Shown: piece after piece, positions 14,623-22,949 of the stretch
Position numbering within the stretch: position 1 is the stretch's first letter
Layout: every line of letters starts with the position of its first letter
Assembly: GCA_050247075.1 (NCBI GenBank)
Contig: JBFWUW010000024.1
Location: forward strand, 25,098-89,097
DNA from: JBFWUW01 sp050247075
GTDB taxonomy: Bacteria > Planctomycetota > Planctomycetia > Pirellulales > JBFWUW01
Length of the DNA: 64,000 nt
Direction of reading: 5' to 3'
Program-made: the position numbers and the translations under genes
The notes under the pieces: generated by a model
The model's input: the letters and a program-made list of their open reading frames with translations, nothing else
Databases searched by the model: none
Told to the model about the DNA's origin: nothing

Positions 14623-16101
14623 ATGAAAATCCAGTCGTTCCTCGAACATCACGGCATTGCCTCCAACCCTTTCACGGAGGAAGACGCGCAGACCGATCCC
14701 GTGTTCAAGGATCACTGCATCGGCAATACGTACCATCCGGTTTGGGATAAAGTCTACGGCGATCCGGGCGATCCCTCGACCTCGCTGGTTTTTGGCGAGA
14801 AGGGTGCCGGCAAGACCGCGTTGCGATTGCAGATCGTGCGGCATATCGACGAGCACAACCGGCAGCATCCGGCCGAGCGGATTTTCGTCATTGAGTACGA
14901 TGACTTCAATCCGTTTCTCGACCGCTTCCGCGGCACCTTCAGCCCGCGCCAACAGCGCGCCGATAAAGTGCTCGCCCAGTGGAAGCTGTGGGACCACATG
15001 GACGCCATCTTGTCGCTGGGGGTTACGCAACTGGTTGATCGGCTGATCGGCAAGGGCGAAAAGAGCGAGGCCGAAGCGAATCCGCGTACCCGGTTGGACC
15101 GCTTGCAGTCCCGCGACTTGATGCTGCTGACTGCCTGCTACGACCAGTCCCCTAGCGAGTCGTTCAAGAAGCGGTGGAAGCGGCTGGCCAGCAAAGTCAA
15201 ATACCGCACCTGGGCCAGCAAATGGCGGGTAGCCCTGGGTACGGCGGTGACGGTTGGCGTGTTCGTTTTGGTGGCACTTCTGCAGAAGTGGGATTGGCTG
15301 GAAAGCCCTTGGATTTACCTGGCGGCCGCCGCCGGTTGGATTCCCTGGGGTGTGCATGCCTGGCACTGGCATTGGCGTGCCCGCCGCATGGCCAAACAAC
15401 TGAAGGTGGTGCAGCGCGAAACCAGCCCCCTGCGGCAAGTGCTGGGGAGTTTTCGCTCCGGTGATATCGCCAGCCAGCCGCTGCCCGACAAAGACCGCAC
15501 CGACGACCGCTACGAACTGCTAACCAAGTTCCAACAGTTGCTCAAGTCGCTGGACTATGCCGGCATCGTGGTGCTGGTCGATCGCGTGGACGAACCCGAC
15601 TTGATCAATGGTTCGTCGGAACTTATGCGCACGCTGATCTGGCCGATTTTGGATAACAAGTTTCTCAAGCACCAAGGGATTGGCTTTAAGCTGCTGTTGC
15701 CGATCGAGCTGTCGTATTACATTCAGCGCGAAGACCGCGATTTTCACCAACGAGCCCGGCTGGACAAGCAAAACATGATCCCCTCGCTCGATTGGACGGG
15801 CGAGGCACTCTACGATGTGGCCAACGCCCGGCTGAAAGCCTGTGCCCAGCCCGGCAAGCAGCCCTCGCTGAGCGAACTGTTCGACGCCAACGTGGGGGAC
15901 CGCCGCCTGATCGACGCCTTGCGCAGCCTGCGCGTGCCGCGGCACATGTTCAAGTTCATGTACCGGCTGCTGGTAGCGCATCTCAACGCCCACACCGACG
16001 AAGACCCGGCCTGGCAAATCTCGTCCTCTACGTTTGAGTCGGTCCTGGCCGTCTACATGCGCGACCAAGACGCCGTGGAGCGCGGCGTGGGGGCAGGGTA
16101 A
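14623..16101 (+). CDS. Membrane-inserted P-loop ATPase (KAP / Sll1717-like)
   Basis: 492 residues. Walker A GEKGAGKT is at 58-65, with a Walker-B-like IVVLVDRVDEP near 313-323. Between them lie two membrane helices (about 207-226 and 231-250) and a long charged linker. The N-terminal NPF..EDAQTDP..K..Y..VW and the sensor-like stretches MRTLIWPILDNKF and DRRLIDALRSLRVPRHMFKFMYRLL resemble KAP-type and Sll1717-type STAND/AAA ATPases. A membrane hairpin placed inside the NTPase domain is the defining oddity of KAP enzymes. No effector domain is fused. The role is unknown; signalling or membrane-associated assembly is a guess. Single gene, no co-directional partner closer than 116 bp. Confidence 0.85.
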   Translation: MKIQSFLEHHGIASNPFTEEDAQTDPVFKDHCIGNTYHPVWDKVYGDPGDPSTSLVFGEKGAGKTALRLQIVRHIDEHNRQHPAERIFVIEYDDFNPFLDRFRGTFSPRQQRADKVLAQWKLWDHMDAILSLGVTQLVDRLIGKGEKSEAEANPRTRLDRLQSRDLMLLTACYDQSPSESFKKRWKRLASKVKYRTWASKWRVALGTAVTVGVFVLVALLQKWDWLESPWIYLAAAAGWIPWGVHAWHWHWRARRMAKQLKVVQRETSPLRQVLGSFRSGDIASQPLPDKDRTDDRYELLTKFQQLLKSLDYAGIVVLVDRVDEPDLINGSSELMRTLIWPILDNKFLKHQGIGFKLLLPIELSYYIQREDRDFHQRARLDKQNMIPSLDWTGEALYDVANARLKACAQPGKQPSLSELFDANVGDRRLIDALRSLRVPRHMFKFMYRLLVAHLNAHTDEDPAWQISSSTFESVLAVYMRDQDAVERGVGAG

Positions 16102-16167
16102 AGGGAGTGGGGAGTGTTGAATGGTGAATGTCGGCCGCGGGTGCCTAGCGGCAACCTAAGATTGATT

Positions 16168-16176
16168 TGTTACAAT
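16168..16176 (+). promoter_or_regulatory. Extended -10 promoter candidate for the penicillin acylase gene
   Basis: TGTTACAAT is a TGn-extended -10 box (TACAAT at 16171-16176) followed by GGG. Transcription would begin near 16183, leaving a leader of about 35 bases before ATG 16218. No good -35 hexamer is present, as expected for extended -10 promoters. Confidence 0.4.
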
Positions 16177-16217
16177 GGGTGGCTTTCCCTGTTGTCTCAT
16201 TGATCAATCAGGCGGAC

Positions 16218-18452
16218 ATGAAGCCCCTGCCACTGCGCATCAAGCATGCGCGACGCAAGTTTTCGGCGGCCCGCGACGAGAATGGCGTGCCCCATATCGA
16301 GGCCAGTTCCTGGCGCAATGCGCTGTATGGGCTGGGCTATTTGCATGCGCTCGACCGGCCGACGCAGATGTTGTTTTCGCGGGCGGTAGCCGGCGGGCGC
16401 TCGGCGGAATGGATTGCCGACAAGCCGGAACTGGCCGAGACCGACCGGTTTTTTCGCCGCGTGGGGCTGGCCCGCTATCTGGACCGCGAGGTCGATCGGC
16501 TCGACGATGGCGCCTTTGGCGACATGACCGCCTACTGCGAGGGAGTCAATGACGGCCTGAAGCAATCGGGGCGTTCCCTGGCGATGTGGGCCACTGGTTT
16601 CAAAAAGCAGCCGTGGGACCAACGCTCGGTCTTGCTGATTGGCAACCTGCTCAATTTTGGCGGGTTGGCCGTTGGCCAGCAGCAGAACGAACGCCTGCTG
16701 ATGGATCTCATCCAGGCTGGCGTGGCCGATGACCGCCTGCGCGAACTGTTTGAGCCGTTGCTGGACAATGCTGATTTTGACCTGTTGCGAACAGTCAAGA
16801 TCGCCAACCGGCTGTCGGACGAAGCCCTGGAGCTAATTGCCGATCTGCCGCGGCTGGTTGGCAGCAATGCCTGGGCTATTTCGCCCAGCCGCAGCGCCAG
16901 CAATTCAGCGTTGCTAGCCAGCGACCCTCATCTAGAGGTCAACCGCTTGCCGGCCATCTGGTACGAAGCGGTCCTCAGTTGGCGGAACGATTACCTGATG
17001 GGGGCCACGCTGCCAGGCTGCCCCAATTTCGCCATCGGCCGCACCCCGCGGCTGGCCTGGGGCGTGACGTACCTCAAGGGAGATACCAGCGACTACTTTG
17101 TGGAGGATTGCCGAAAAGGCCCCAACGGCTGGCAGTACCGCCGTGGCGAGGAGTGGCGCGACATGCAGGTCCGCGTCGAGACCTTGCTGCGCAAAGGAGG
17201 CCCCACCGAGACACTGCGGGTCTATCATACGCCGCAGGGGACGATCGAAGGTGATCCGGAAGAGACCGGCCCGGGCAACTATTTAGCCGTGGCCTGGACG
17301 GGCGAGAGCGAAGGGGTCGGGGCATCGATGGCCACCTGGTTATCGCTGCCGGTCTGTGCTAACGTCCGCGAGGCGATGGATGTCGTCCGCGATTGTCCCC
17401 AGCCGACGCTGGTTTGGGTCTTCGCCGACCGCCAAGGGCACATCGGCACGCAGGCCAACGGGCGTTTTCCGGTGCGGCGGGATGGAGTCAATGGCCTTTA
17501 CCCCGTGCCCGCCTGGGACGAAGCCAACCATTGGCAAGGTTGGATTTCGACCCGGTCGCTGCCGCGGAGTTACGACCCGCCCGAGGGCTTTGTGGCATCG
17601 GCCAACGAGGATATCAATCCCACCGATGGTCCCTTGCTCAGCAGCTACCACCTTTCGTCGTACCGCAAATGGCGGATTGCCGAGCGGCTGCGCGAGCTGC
17701 CCCGCGCCACCCTGCGCGACATGCAGATCCTGCAATACGATGTAGTCAGCACGCAAGCCCGCGAGCTGCTGAAGGTGTTTCTGCCGCACCTGCCCGACGG
17801 CCCCCTCAAGCAGCGTTTGGCGGCCTGGAACCTGAGTTACGATCCGGCCAGCCAAGAGGCGACGTTATTTGCGCGGCTCTACCGTAACGTGCTGTTGGAA
17901 ATCTTTGGCCAAGATACCGCCAAGGATGGCGGCATTGGCTGGCGGAGGATTTTGTATCTCTGTTCGCGGGCCGGCTTTTCGATGATGGTCGTCTCGGCGA
18001 TCGACCGGCTGCTGCATAAAGAACATTCCACATGGTGGCGAAAGCGCGACAAGGGAGACATGATCCGCCTGGCTGCGGAAAAACTGGCGACGGAGGCCGA
18101 CCAGACATGGGGCGTGACCAACGCCTTTTCGTTCACCAACCGGTTCTTGGCGGCTCCCCGCATGGGACGGGCCTTAGGCCTTCACACGGGCGACTTGCCG
18201 ATGCCAGGCTGCCACGCCACACCCTTTCAGGGGCACTTGCTGCGCTCGGCCACGCGGGAAACAACCTTCGCCCCCAGTTACCACTTTGTGACCGATCTGG
18301 CCAGCGACGAAGCCTGGACCAACCTTCCTGGCGGTCCCAGCGAGAGCAGTTTTTCCAAGTGGTATAAGAATGACATACCACGCTGGTGCGCCGGCGATTA
18401 CAAGCAGTTAGCGGTGTTGAAAGACGAACCGCCCGAAAAGAAATCGTTGTAG
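16218..18452 (+). CDS. Penicillin acylase family Ntn hydrolase
   Basis: 744 residues. RDENGVPHIEASSWRNALYGLGYLHALDRPTQM is the conserved alpha-chain start (D..GVPHI, A.G..HA.DR..QM). The GSNAWAI sequence places the nucleophile Ser at about residue 216; autocatalytic cleavage before it would make alpha and beta chains. HL(E)xNRLPxxWYE, FAIGRTPRLAWGVT and QTWGVTNAFSFTNRF follow family patterns. These enzymes hydrolyse amides such as penicillins or acyl-homoserine lactones. ATG 16218 is preferred over the TTG at 16167, which overlaps the promoter. No clear signal peptide is visible, unusual for a family that is normally periplasmic. The stop TAG lies inside a REP copy. Confidence 0.9.
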   Translation: MKPLPLRIKHARRKFSAARDENGVPHIEASSWRNALYGLGYLHALDRPTQMLFSRAVAGGRSAEWIADKPELAETDRFFRRVGLARYLDREVDRLDDGAFGDMTAYCEGVNDGLKQSGRSLAMWATGFKKQPWDQRSVLLIGNLLNFGGLAVGQQQNERLLMDLIQAGVADDRLRELFEPLLDNADFDLLRTVKIANRLSDEALELIADLPRLVGSNAWAISPSRSASNSALLASDPHLEVNRLPAIWYEAVLSWRNDYLMGATLPGCPNFAIGRTPRLAWGVTYLKGDTSDYFVEDCRKGPNGWQYRRGEEWRDMQVRVETLLRKGGPTETLRVYHTPQGTIEGDPEETGPGNYLAVAWTGESEGVGASMATWLSLPVCANVREAMDVVRDCPQPTLVWVFADRQGHIGTQANGRFPVRRDGVNGLYPVPAWDEANHWQGWISTRSLPRSYDPPEGFVASANEDINPTDGPLLSSYHLSSYRKWRIAERLRELPRATLRDMQILQYDVVSTQARELLKVFLPHLPDGPLKQRLAAWNLSYDPASQEATLFARLYRNVLLEIFGQDTAKDGGIGWRRILYLCSRAGFSMMVVSAIDRLLHKEHSTWWRKRDKGDMIRLAAEKLATEADQTWGVTNAFSFTNRFLAAPRMGRALGLHTGDLPMPGCHATPFQGHLLRSATRETTFAPSYHFVTDLASDEAWTNLPGGPSESSFSKWYKNDIPRWCAGDYKQLAVLKDEPPEKKSL

Positions 18453-18472
18453 GAGGCGATTCCATCGCCGAT
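18448..18472 (+). repeat. REP-like element, type A
   Basis: TGTAGGAGGCGATTCCATCG and CCGAT complete the type A consensus (GTAGGAG head; GGCGAT/ATCGCC palindrome around TCC). Its TAG is the stop codon of the acylase gene. It opens a mosaic: REP, CCCTCTCCC element, inverted half REP (18590-18602). Confidence 0.9.
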
Positions 18473-18480
18473 CCGCATGG

Positions 18481-18585
18481 CTCCCTCTCCCGGTACTCCG
18501 GGAGAGGGTTGGGGAGAGGGTGAAATGCCGAAAGATGGCCCCAGCAACAAACCCTCACCCCGGCCCTCTCCCAGAGGGAAAGGGG
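18481..18585. repeat. CCCTCTCCC element, copy 2
   Basis: Begins CTCCCTCTCCCGGTACTCCG and ends in CCGGCCCTCTCCCAGAGGG. The two ends match the reverse complement of 14435-14541; the centre (about 18522-18550) does not. It is framed by two REP sequences in opposite orientation. Confidence 0.75.
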
Positions 18586-18589
18586 GAAA

Positions 18590-18602
18590 ATCGCCTCCTA
18601 CA
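18590..18602 (-). repeat. REP-like half element
   Basis: TGTAGGAGGCGAT on the minus strand, the head half only of the type A consensus. Its TAG is the stop codon of the membrane protein at 18598-19212. Confidence 0.8.
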
Positions 18603-19212
18603 GCGGGTAGTCAATCGGCTGGCGATTGCGGGCGATGGCGGCAATCGCCAGCCCAGCCAGAAAAAAGCCGATCAGGCAGTCGGCGACTTCCACCAAAATA
18701 TACGCCAGGCTGAATCCCCACCAATTCCAGTTGGGGAGATGGCCGACGATGGCCACCGCCCCGCCGACCACCACCACCAACAACACGCGGCGCCAATAAG
18801 GGAGCGGCCGGGCCGATTTGACGACGATCGAAGCCAGCAGCGCCCCGGCCACGAAGATCGCGAATTGCGTGGCAAACAGCCGTGCCATGTCGCTCGGCCC
18901 GTGCCGAACCACGACAAACGCCATTGGTCCCGCCATCATTCTTTCGGCGGCTCGCATTCGGGTCTGCTCGTGTTCTGGCGTGTTGCCTTCGCGCAGCTTG
19001 GGGATGAACGGCACCAGATAGTTGCCCGATTCCAGCGCGTTGGCTTGCAGCGCCGTCAAGACCTGTTCTTGATCGACAAAGCCATGCACGGCCGGCTCTG
19101 TCTCGTGCCAGCTTAGGGCCATCCAGGAAATGGCCGACCAGCCGAATAAAATCACCCCGCCCAAGAGGGCCGATAAGGCCAAAGAGAGGAGTTTGGCGGT
19201 GATGGGGTGCAT
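18598..19212 (-). CDS. Multi-pass membrane protein, hypothetical (204 aa)
   Basis: One N-terminal helix (about residues 8-30, LSLALSALLGGVILFGWSAISWMAL), a polar periplasmic-type loop of about 75 residues (HETEPAVHGFVDQEQVLTALQANALESGNYLVP.. PSDMARLF), and three more helices to the C-terminus (about 110-130, 138-155 and 165-192). ATG 19212 has GGGAG seven bases upstream and is preferred over a start at 19236. No family recognised. The last codons CTG-TAG are part of a REP half-copy, so the C-terminal Leu may have come from the repeat. Confidence 0.82.
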   Translation of the reverse strand: MHPITAKLLSLALSALLGGVILFGWSAISWMALSWHETEPAVHGFVDQEQVLTALQANALESGNYLVPFIPKLREGNTPEHEQTRMRAAERMMAGPMAFVVVRHGPSDMARLFATQFAIFVAGALLASIVVKSARPLPYWRRVLLVVVVGGAVAIVGHLPNWNWWGFSLAYILVEVADCLIGFFLAGLAIAAIARNRQPIDYPL

Positions 19213-19276
19213 GCTGGGCTCCCATGAAAATTGCAAGGAGAGGAAGACAGGTAAGTGTAGTGGATAAGGTTGATTC

Positions 19277-20770
19277 TTGTCGGTGATTTACCCCTCGCCT
19301 TGTCCGTTAGCCGTGGCCGGAATAAACTGTCGCCTGAAACGCTTGCGCCACGGGAGTCCGACAACCATCGCCACAGTCACCGACATAGCCTGCCAGAAGT
19401 GTATTGCGCCAGACTGCGGCGCAACCTATGGCATCGACGATGCGCGGGTGGCTTGCGCGGCCTGTGGCAGTCTGCTCGATGTCACTTACGATTGGGACCG
19501 CGCCCGTCCGCCGGCCAGCTTGTCGTTCTTCGAGCAAAAATGGGGCCGCCGGCTCGATCCGCTGTGCTTTAGCGGCGTCTGGCGGTTCCACGAGTTGCTG
19601 CCGTTCGCCCCGCCGGAAAAGATCGTTACGATTGGCGAGGGGCAAACTTTGCTGCATCCCTCGGCGGGCGTCGGCAAGTTCGTCGGCATGCAGCCCAATC
19701 GGTTGTTCTTGCAGTACGAAGGCATGAACCCGTCGGGCAGCTTCAAAGACAATGGCATGTCGGCCGCTTTCACCCACGCCCGCACGATTGGTGCTCAGCG
19801 GGCGGCCTGTGCCTCAACGGGCAACACCAGCGCGTCGCTAGCCGTGTATTGCGCCGTGACGCAGTTCATGAAGGGGGTGATTTTTGTCGGATCGGGCAAG
19901 ATTTCCTATGGCAAACTGTCGCAGGCCCTGGACTACGGGGCGCTGACCGTGCAGATAGCCGGCGATTTTGACGACGCCATGGCCCGCGTCAAGGAAATCA
20001 CCGCGCAGTTGGGGATATACCTGGTCAACAGCGTTAATCCTTTTCGTCTGGAAGGCCAAAAGACAATCATGTATCGCGTGCTGGAAGCACTGGCTTGGGA
20101 TCCACCCGATTGGATCGTCGTGCCAGGGGGAAACCTGGGGAACAGCAGCGCGTTTGCCAAAGCCTTCATCGAACTGCATGAACTGGGGCTGATCAGCCGC
20201 GTCCCCCGCCTGGCCGTCATCAACGCCAGCGGAGCGAATACGCTGTACGAACTGGTCGAACGCCGCGGGCTGCGTTGGAACGGCGGCCGGCCCGACATGG
20301 GCATTGTCGAAAAGTACTACGCCGAGTTGGATGCTGAATCGCGGCGGGCTTCAACCATTGCCAGCGCCATCGAGATCAATCGGCCGGTGAATCTGGTCAA
20401 GTGCCTGCGGGCGCTCGACTTTTGCCAGGGGGTGGTGCGGGAGGTGTCGGACCAGGAAATGCTCGATGCCAAGGCCCAGGTCGGCGCGGGGGGCCTGGGC
20501 TGCGAACCAGCCAGCGCCGCCAGCGTGGCGGGTGCCAGGCTGCTGCGGGAAGAAGGCGTCATTAGTGCCGATGAACGCGTCGTCTGCATTCTAACCGGGC
20601 ATCAGCTCAAAGACCCGACTGCCACCGTGGCTTACCACACCACGGATCAAGAACAATTCAACAAAGTCCTGGGCAGCCGCGGCGTCAAACGGGCCGCATT
20701 CGCCAACCGGGCCGTGGCGGTCTCCAATAATCTCGACGAGATCGTGCGGGCGATCCAGCTTTACAGTTAG
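19277..20770 (+). CDS. thrC: Threonine synthase
   Basis: PLP-dependent conversion of O-phosphohomoserine to threonine. The N-terminal zinc ribbon [26 protein letters not shown] is followed by [10 protein letters not shown], the PLP-lysine segment [28 protein letters not shown], and [16 protein letters not shown]. The start is uncertain: the frame opens at TTG 19277, with GTG at 19283 or 19313 and TTG at 19343 as alternatives. No ATG lies before the conserved region, and the family normally begins only a few residues before the zinc ribbon. Its TAG overlaps the TAA of the convergent ceramidase-like gene by three bases (20767-20770). Confidence 0.93.
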   Translation: MSVIYPSPCPLAVAGINCRLKRLRHGSPTTIATVTDIACQKCIAPDCGATYGIDDARVACAACGSLLDVTYDWDRARPPASLSFFEQKWGRRLDPLCFSGVWRFHELLPFAPPEKIVTIGEGQTLLHPSAGVGKFVGMQPNRLFLQYEGMNPSGSFKDNGMSAAFTHARTIGAQRAACASTGNTSASLAVYCAVTQFMKGVIFVGSGKISYGKLSQALDYGALTVQIAGDFDDAMARVKEITAQLGIYLVNSVNPFRLEGQKTIMYRVLEALAWDPPDWIVVPGGNLGNSSAFAKAFIELHELGLISRVPRLAVINASGANTLYELVERRGLRWNGGRPDMGIVEKYYAELDAESRRASTIASAIEINRPVNLVKCLRALDFCQGVVREVSDQEMLDAKAQVGAGGLGCEPASAASVAGARLLREEGVISADERVVCILTGHQLKDPTATVAYHTTDQEQFNKVLGSRGVKRAAFANRAVAVSNNLDEIVRAIQLYS

Positions 20771-22173
20771 CGTCGGGCCTGCAAGACCGTGGTGAGTGCC
20801 TCGGTCAGCAACTCCTCGGCGTTTTCAGCGGCGTAGCAGTAGCCATGCTCGCGTACAAAGCCTTCCGCGATATCCTTATCGAGCGGAATGTAGCCCGACG
20901 AACATTCTCCATAGCCGATGGCCATGACAAAATCGTCGGGCCGCAAGCGCTGGGCCATGTGTTGATAGCCAACAAACGCTTCCGCCGGCAATAACACTAT
21001 CTGCGCGCCCCCCAGGTCGATGGAAGGCACTTCAAAGGCGTGCCCCTGGGCATTGCGTTGCAGTGAGCTAAGCAGCATGGCCGCGGTGGCTTTGCGGGCG
21101 AAAGGTGCCGCGGGATCGGACAAATCACGCTCTTGATCCTGGGCGGACAGCCCCGGCCCTTCGCGGTGGGGCAGCAATACCGCTGTCGAGCGGAACTCAA
21201 TCTGCCTAAGGGGGCGTTTCTCGGTGGCTTTCCAGGCGGCCAGCATGCCTTGGTACATCCGCTCGGCCAGCCGGCCGCGATTGGCGGTTTGGCCATCGTT
21301 GTACTTGCCGGCCGTTACATCGCCGCTACACCCGCTGACGTAGATTTGCGGCACCTGGGGATCGTCTTGTTCGCGCTGCTCGCGGGCCAAGCCAACAAAC
21401 TCGCACGACACGCGTCCGCCGCCGTAATAGCTCATGGGATGCGTGGAATACATCGACAAGGCCAGCAGGGCCTGTTCGCCATTCCAAAAACTGATGGTCT
21501 TTAGCCAGGGGTCGATGTCCCCGTCGGGCAGCGATTGTAGCGTGGCATCGCTGGTGCGGCTGTACCGGCTGAAGGTGACTTTTCCGTCGGGTAGAACCAC
21601 ACGGCGCGTGGAGGCGACCCGTTCGACCTTGGCCTGGCCCACGCCGTAGTGCGTGACCGGCTGCGATTGCGACAAGCTCTCCTTCAAGGCAGCAGCGACT
21701 CGGTCGAGGCATTGCTGGTGGTATTCCATGTCCACCACCTTGCCAACAACCTTGTATTCCTCCAGAATTTCTTGTGCCCGCACTTCCCCTAAGGGCGTAT
21801 CGTGCTGATGAATGCTGGTAATCAAGACATGGCCGGGCGTGGTGCCGGCGGCTTCCGCCAAGGTCTTTTGCCACAGCAGATACGACTCGTTGCGGATCTC
21901 GCACCAGTCGAACGAACAGAGCACAACCGGCTGTTCGCCGCCGAGAAGGACAACGCCCTTGGCCCAGATAGGGTCGTCGATGGCAGTCGCGTTGGTATGG
22001 GCACCACTATACTGCGGCATGCCGATTCGAGGTGAAATATCAACCTTGAATGTTGACAGGCGAAATTCACCCGGCCCCGCGGCATGGGCCAAGGCCAGAT
22101 TGCCCAGGACAGTGCCGCCGGCGGCAACAGCGGCGGCGTTGAGTGCTTCGCGTCGGGTCCAAGTGGCTGTCAT
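20767..22173 (-). CDS. Neutral ceramidase-like / exported alkaline ceramidase-family protein
   Basis: 468 residues with a Tat-type leader ([28 protein letters not shown]). [78 protein letters not shown] and [15 protein letters not shown] correspond to the metal-binding neutral ceramidase fold (His-rich ITSxHxH and THPxxY motifs). Planctomycetes have many such proteins, most with unknown amide substrates. ATG 22173 has AGGCG upstream; the frame to 22221 is ignored. Convergent with thrC with overlapping stop codons. Confidence 0.85.
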   Translation of the reverse strand: MTATWTRREALNAAAVAAGGTVLGNLALAHAAGPGEFRLSTFKVDISPRIGMPQYSGAHTNATAIDDPIWAKGVVLLGGEQPVVLCSFDWCEIRNESYLLWQKTLAEAAGTTPGHVLITSIHQHDTPLGEVRAQEILEEYKVVGKVVDMEYHQQCLDRVAAALKESLSQSQPVTHYGVGQAKVERVASTRRVVLPDGKVTFSRYSRTSDATLQSLPDGDIDPWLKTISFWNGEQALLALSMYSTHPMSYYGGGRVSCEFVGLAREQREQDDPQVPQIYVSGCSGDVTAGKYNDGQTANRGRLAERMYQGMLAAWKATEKRPLRQIEFRSTAVLLPHREGPGLSAQDQERDLSDPAAPFARKATAAMLLSSLQRNAQGHAFEVPSIDLGGAQIVLLPAEAFVGYQHMAQRLRPDDFVMAIGYGECSSGYIPLDKDIAEGFVREHGYCYAAENAEELLTEALTTVLQARR

Positions 22174-22324
22174 CTGCGCCTCGCTGTAAATGAAAATGTC
22201 ACGCCTGCTACCAGTCGGCATCGAATTGGTGCTCGTTGATGCGTCTGCCGGAAATTGTAAGCGACCAGCATGTCAAAAGAAACGAACGCGCGGCAATGCC
22301 AGGCAATTGAAGTTAATGCGCGGC

Positions 22325-22349
22325 TGTAGGAGCCGTCTCCGACGGCGAC
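22325..22349 (+). repeat. REP-like element, type B
   Basis: TGTAGGAGCCGTCTCCGACG followed by GCGAC. The head is identical to type A; the palindrome is GCCGT/ACGGC around CTCCG. Confidence 0.85.
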
Positions 22350-22456
22350 AATCGGCGTTCCATCCTGCAGGGCGGAGACCGCGAGAAACGCCGTATACTC
22401 AGGCCAGATTGCACATCGCGGCCGAGAACGGCGGGATCGTACTGCCCCGCCAAGAG

Positions 22457-22696
22457 ACGAACCACGAATCAAACGCATCTAACGAATGAACCTCCTGAGT
22501 GGAAACTCGCTTGCGGAAAAGGCGTGGGCAGCGACTAGAAGAACTCGTACCGTAAGTTGCTTAGGATCCAGGATTAAATAACCTCCCTAACTAAAACCTC
22601 CAAAAACGCCGCATTTTCGATGCTAGCAGTCAGAAAAGCGGGAGGTTATTCAATCCTGGATCCTTATTCGTTAGATTCGTTCGATTCGTGGTTCTC
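22457..22696. repeat. Doubly nested inverted repeat (MITE-like)
   Basis: Inner arms 22563-22587 and 22640-22664 (starting AGGATCCAGGATT) match at 24 of 25 positions as inverted repeats, around a 52-bp centre. Outer arms about 22459-22489 and 22666-22694 (GAACCACGAATC..ATCTAACGAAT) are a second, nearly perfect inverted pair. The right outer arm abuts the right inner arm, while the left arms are about 75 bp apart. Confidence 0.85.
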
Positions 22697-22949
22697 ACCA
22701 AGCCTCGTATAAATGCCGGTGGGCATTCAACTCGCTGGCAATGCATTATCTTCAAATGTCTGCGGCAATGCCCTTATAAGTCTGCCTGCCGATTTCGCAA
22801 AGCCATACGGTAAAGTAGGTTACGGCATTTCAAGAAATACTTGTACGGATTGTTAGTGACGACGCCACTATTACTTGTACACAGCGGGCTCCTTTTTCGA
22901 ACATTCGATTTCAACCCGCGGCAAACGTACCAAGATCGAGGAATACTCC

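Larger units (their letters stand above)
22174..22949. other. 776-bp gene-free stretch with repeats
   Basis: No coding frame of protein-like character. It contains a type B REP (22325-22349), a doubly nested inverted repeat (22457-22696, listed separately), and an AT-richer leader (22700-22949) ahead of the FecR-like gene. Divergent promoters for both flanking genes should lie here, but I could not pick a convincing -35/-10 pair. Confidence 0.6.
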
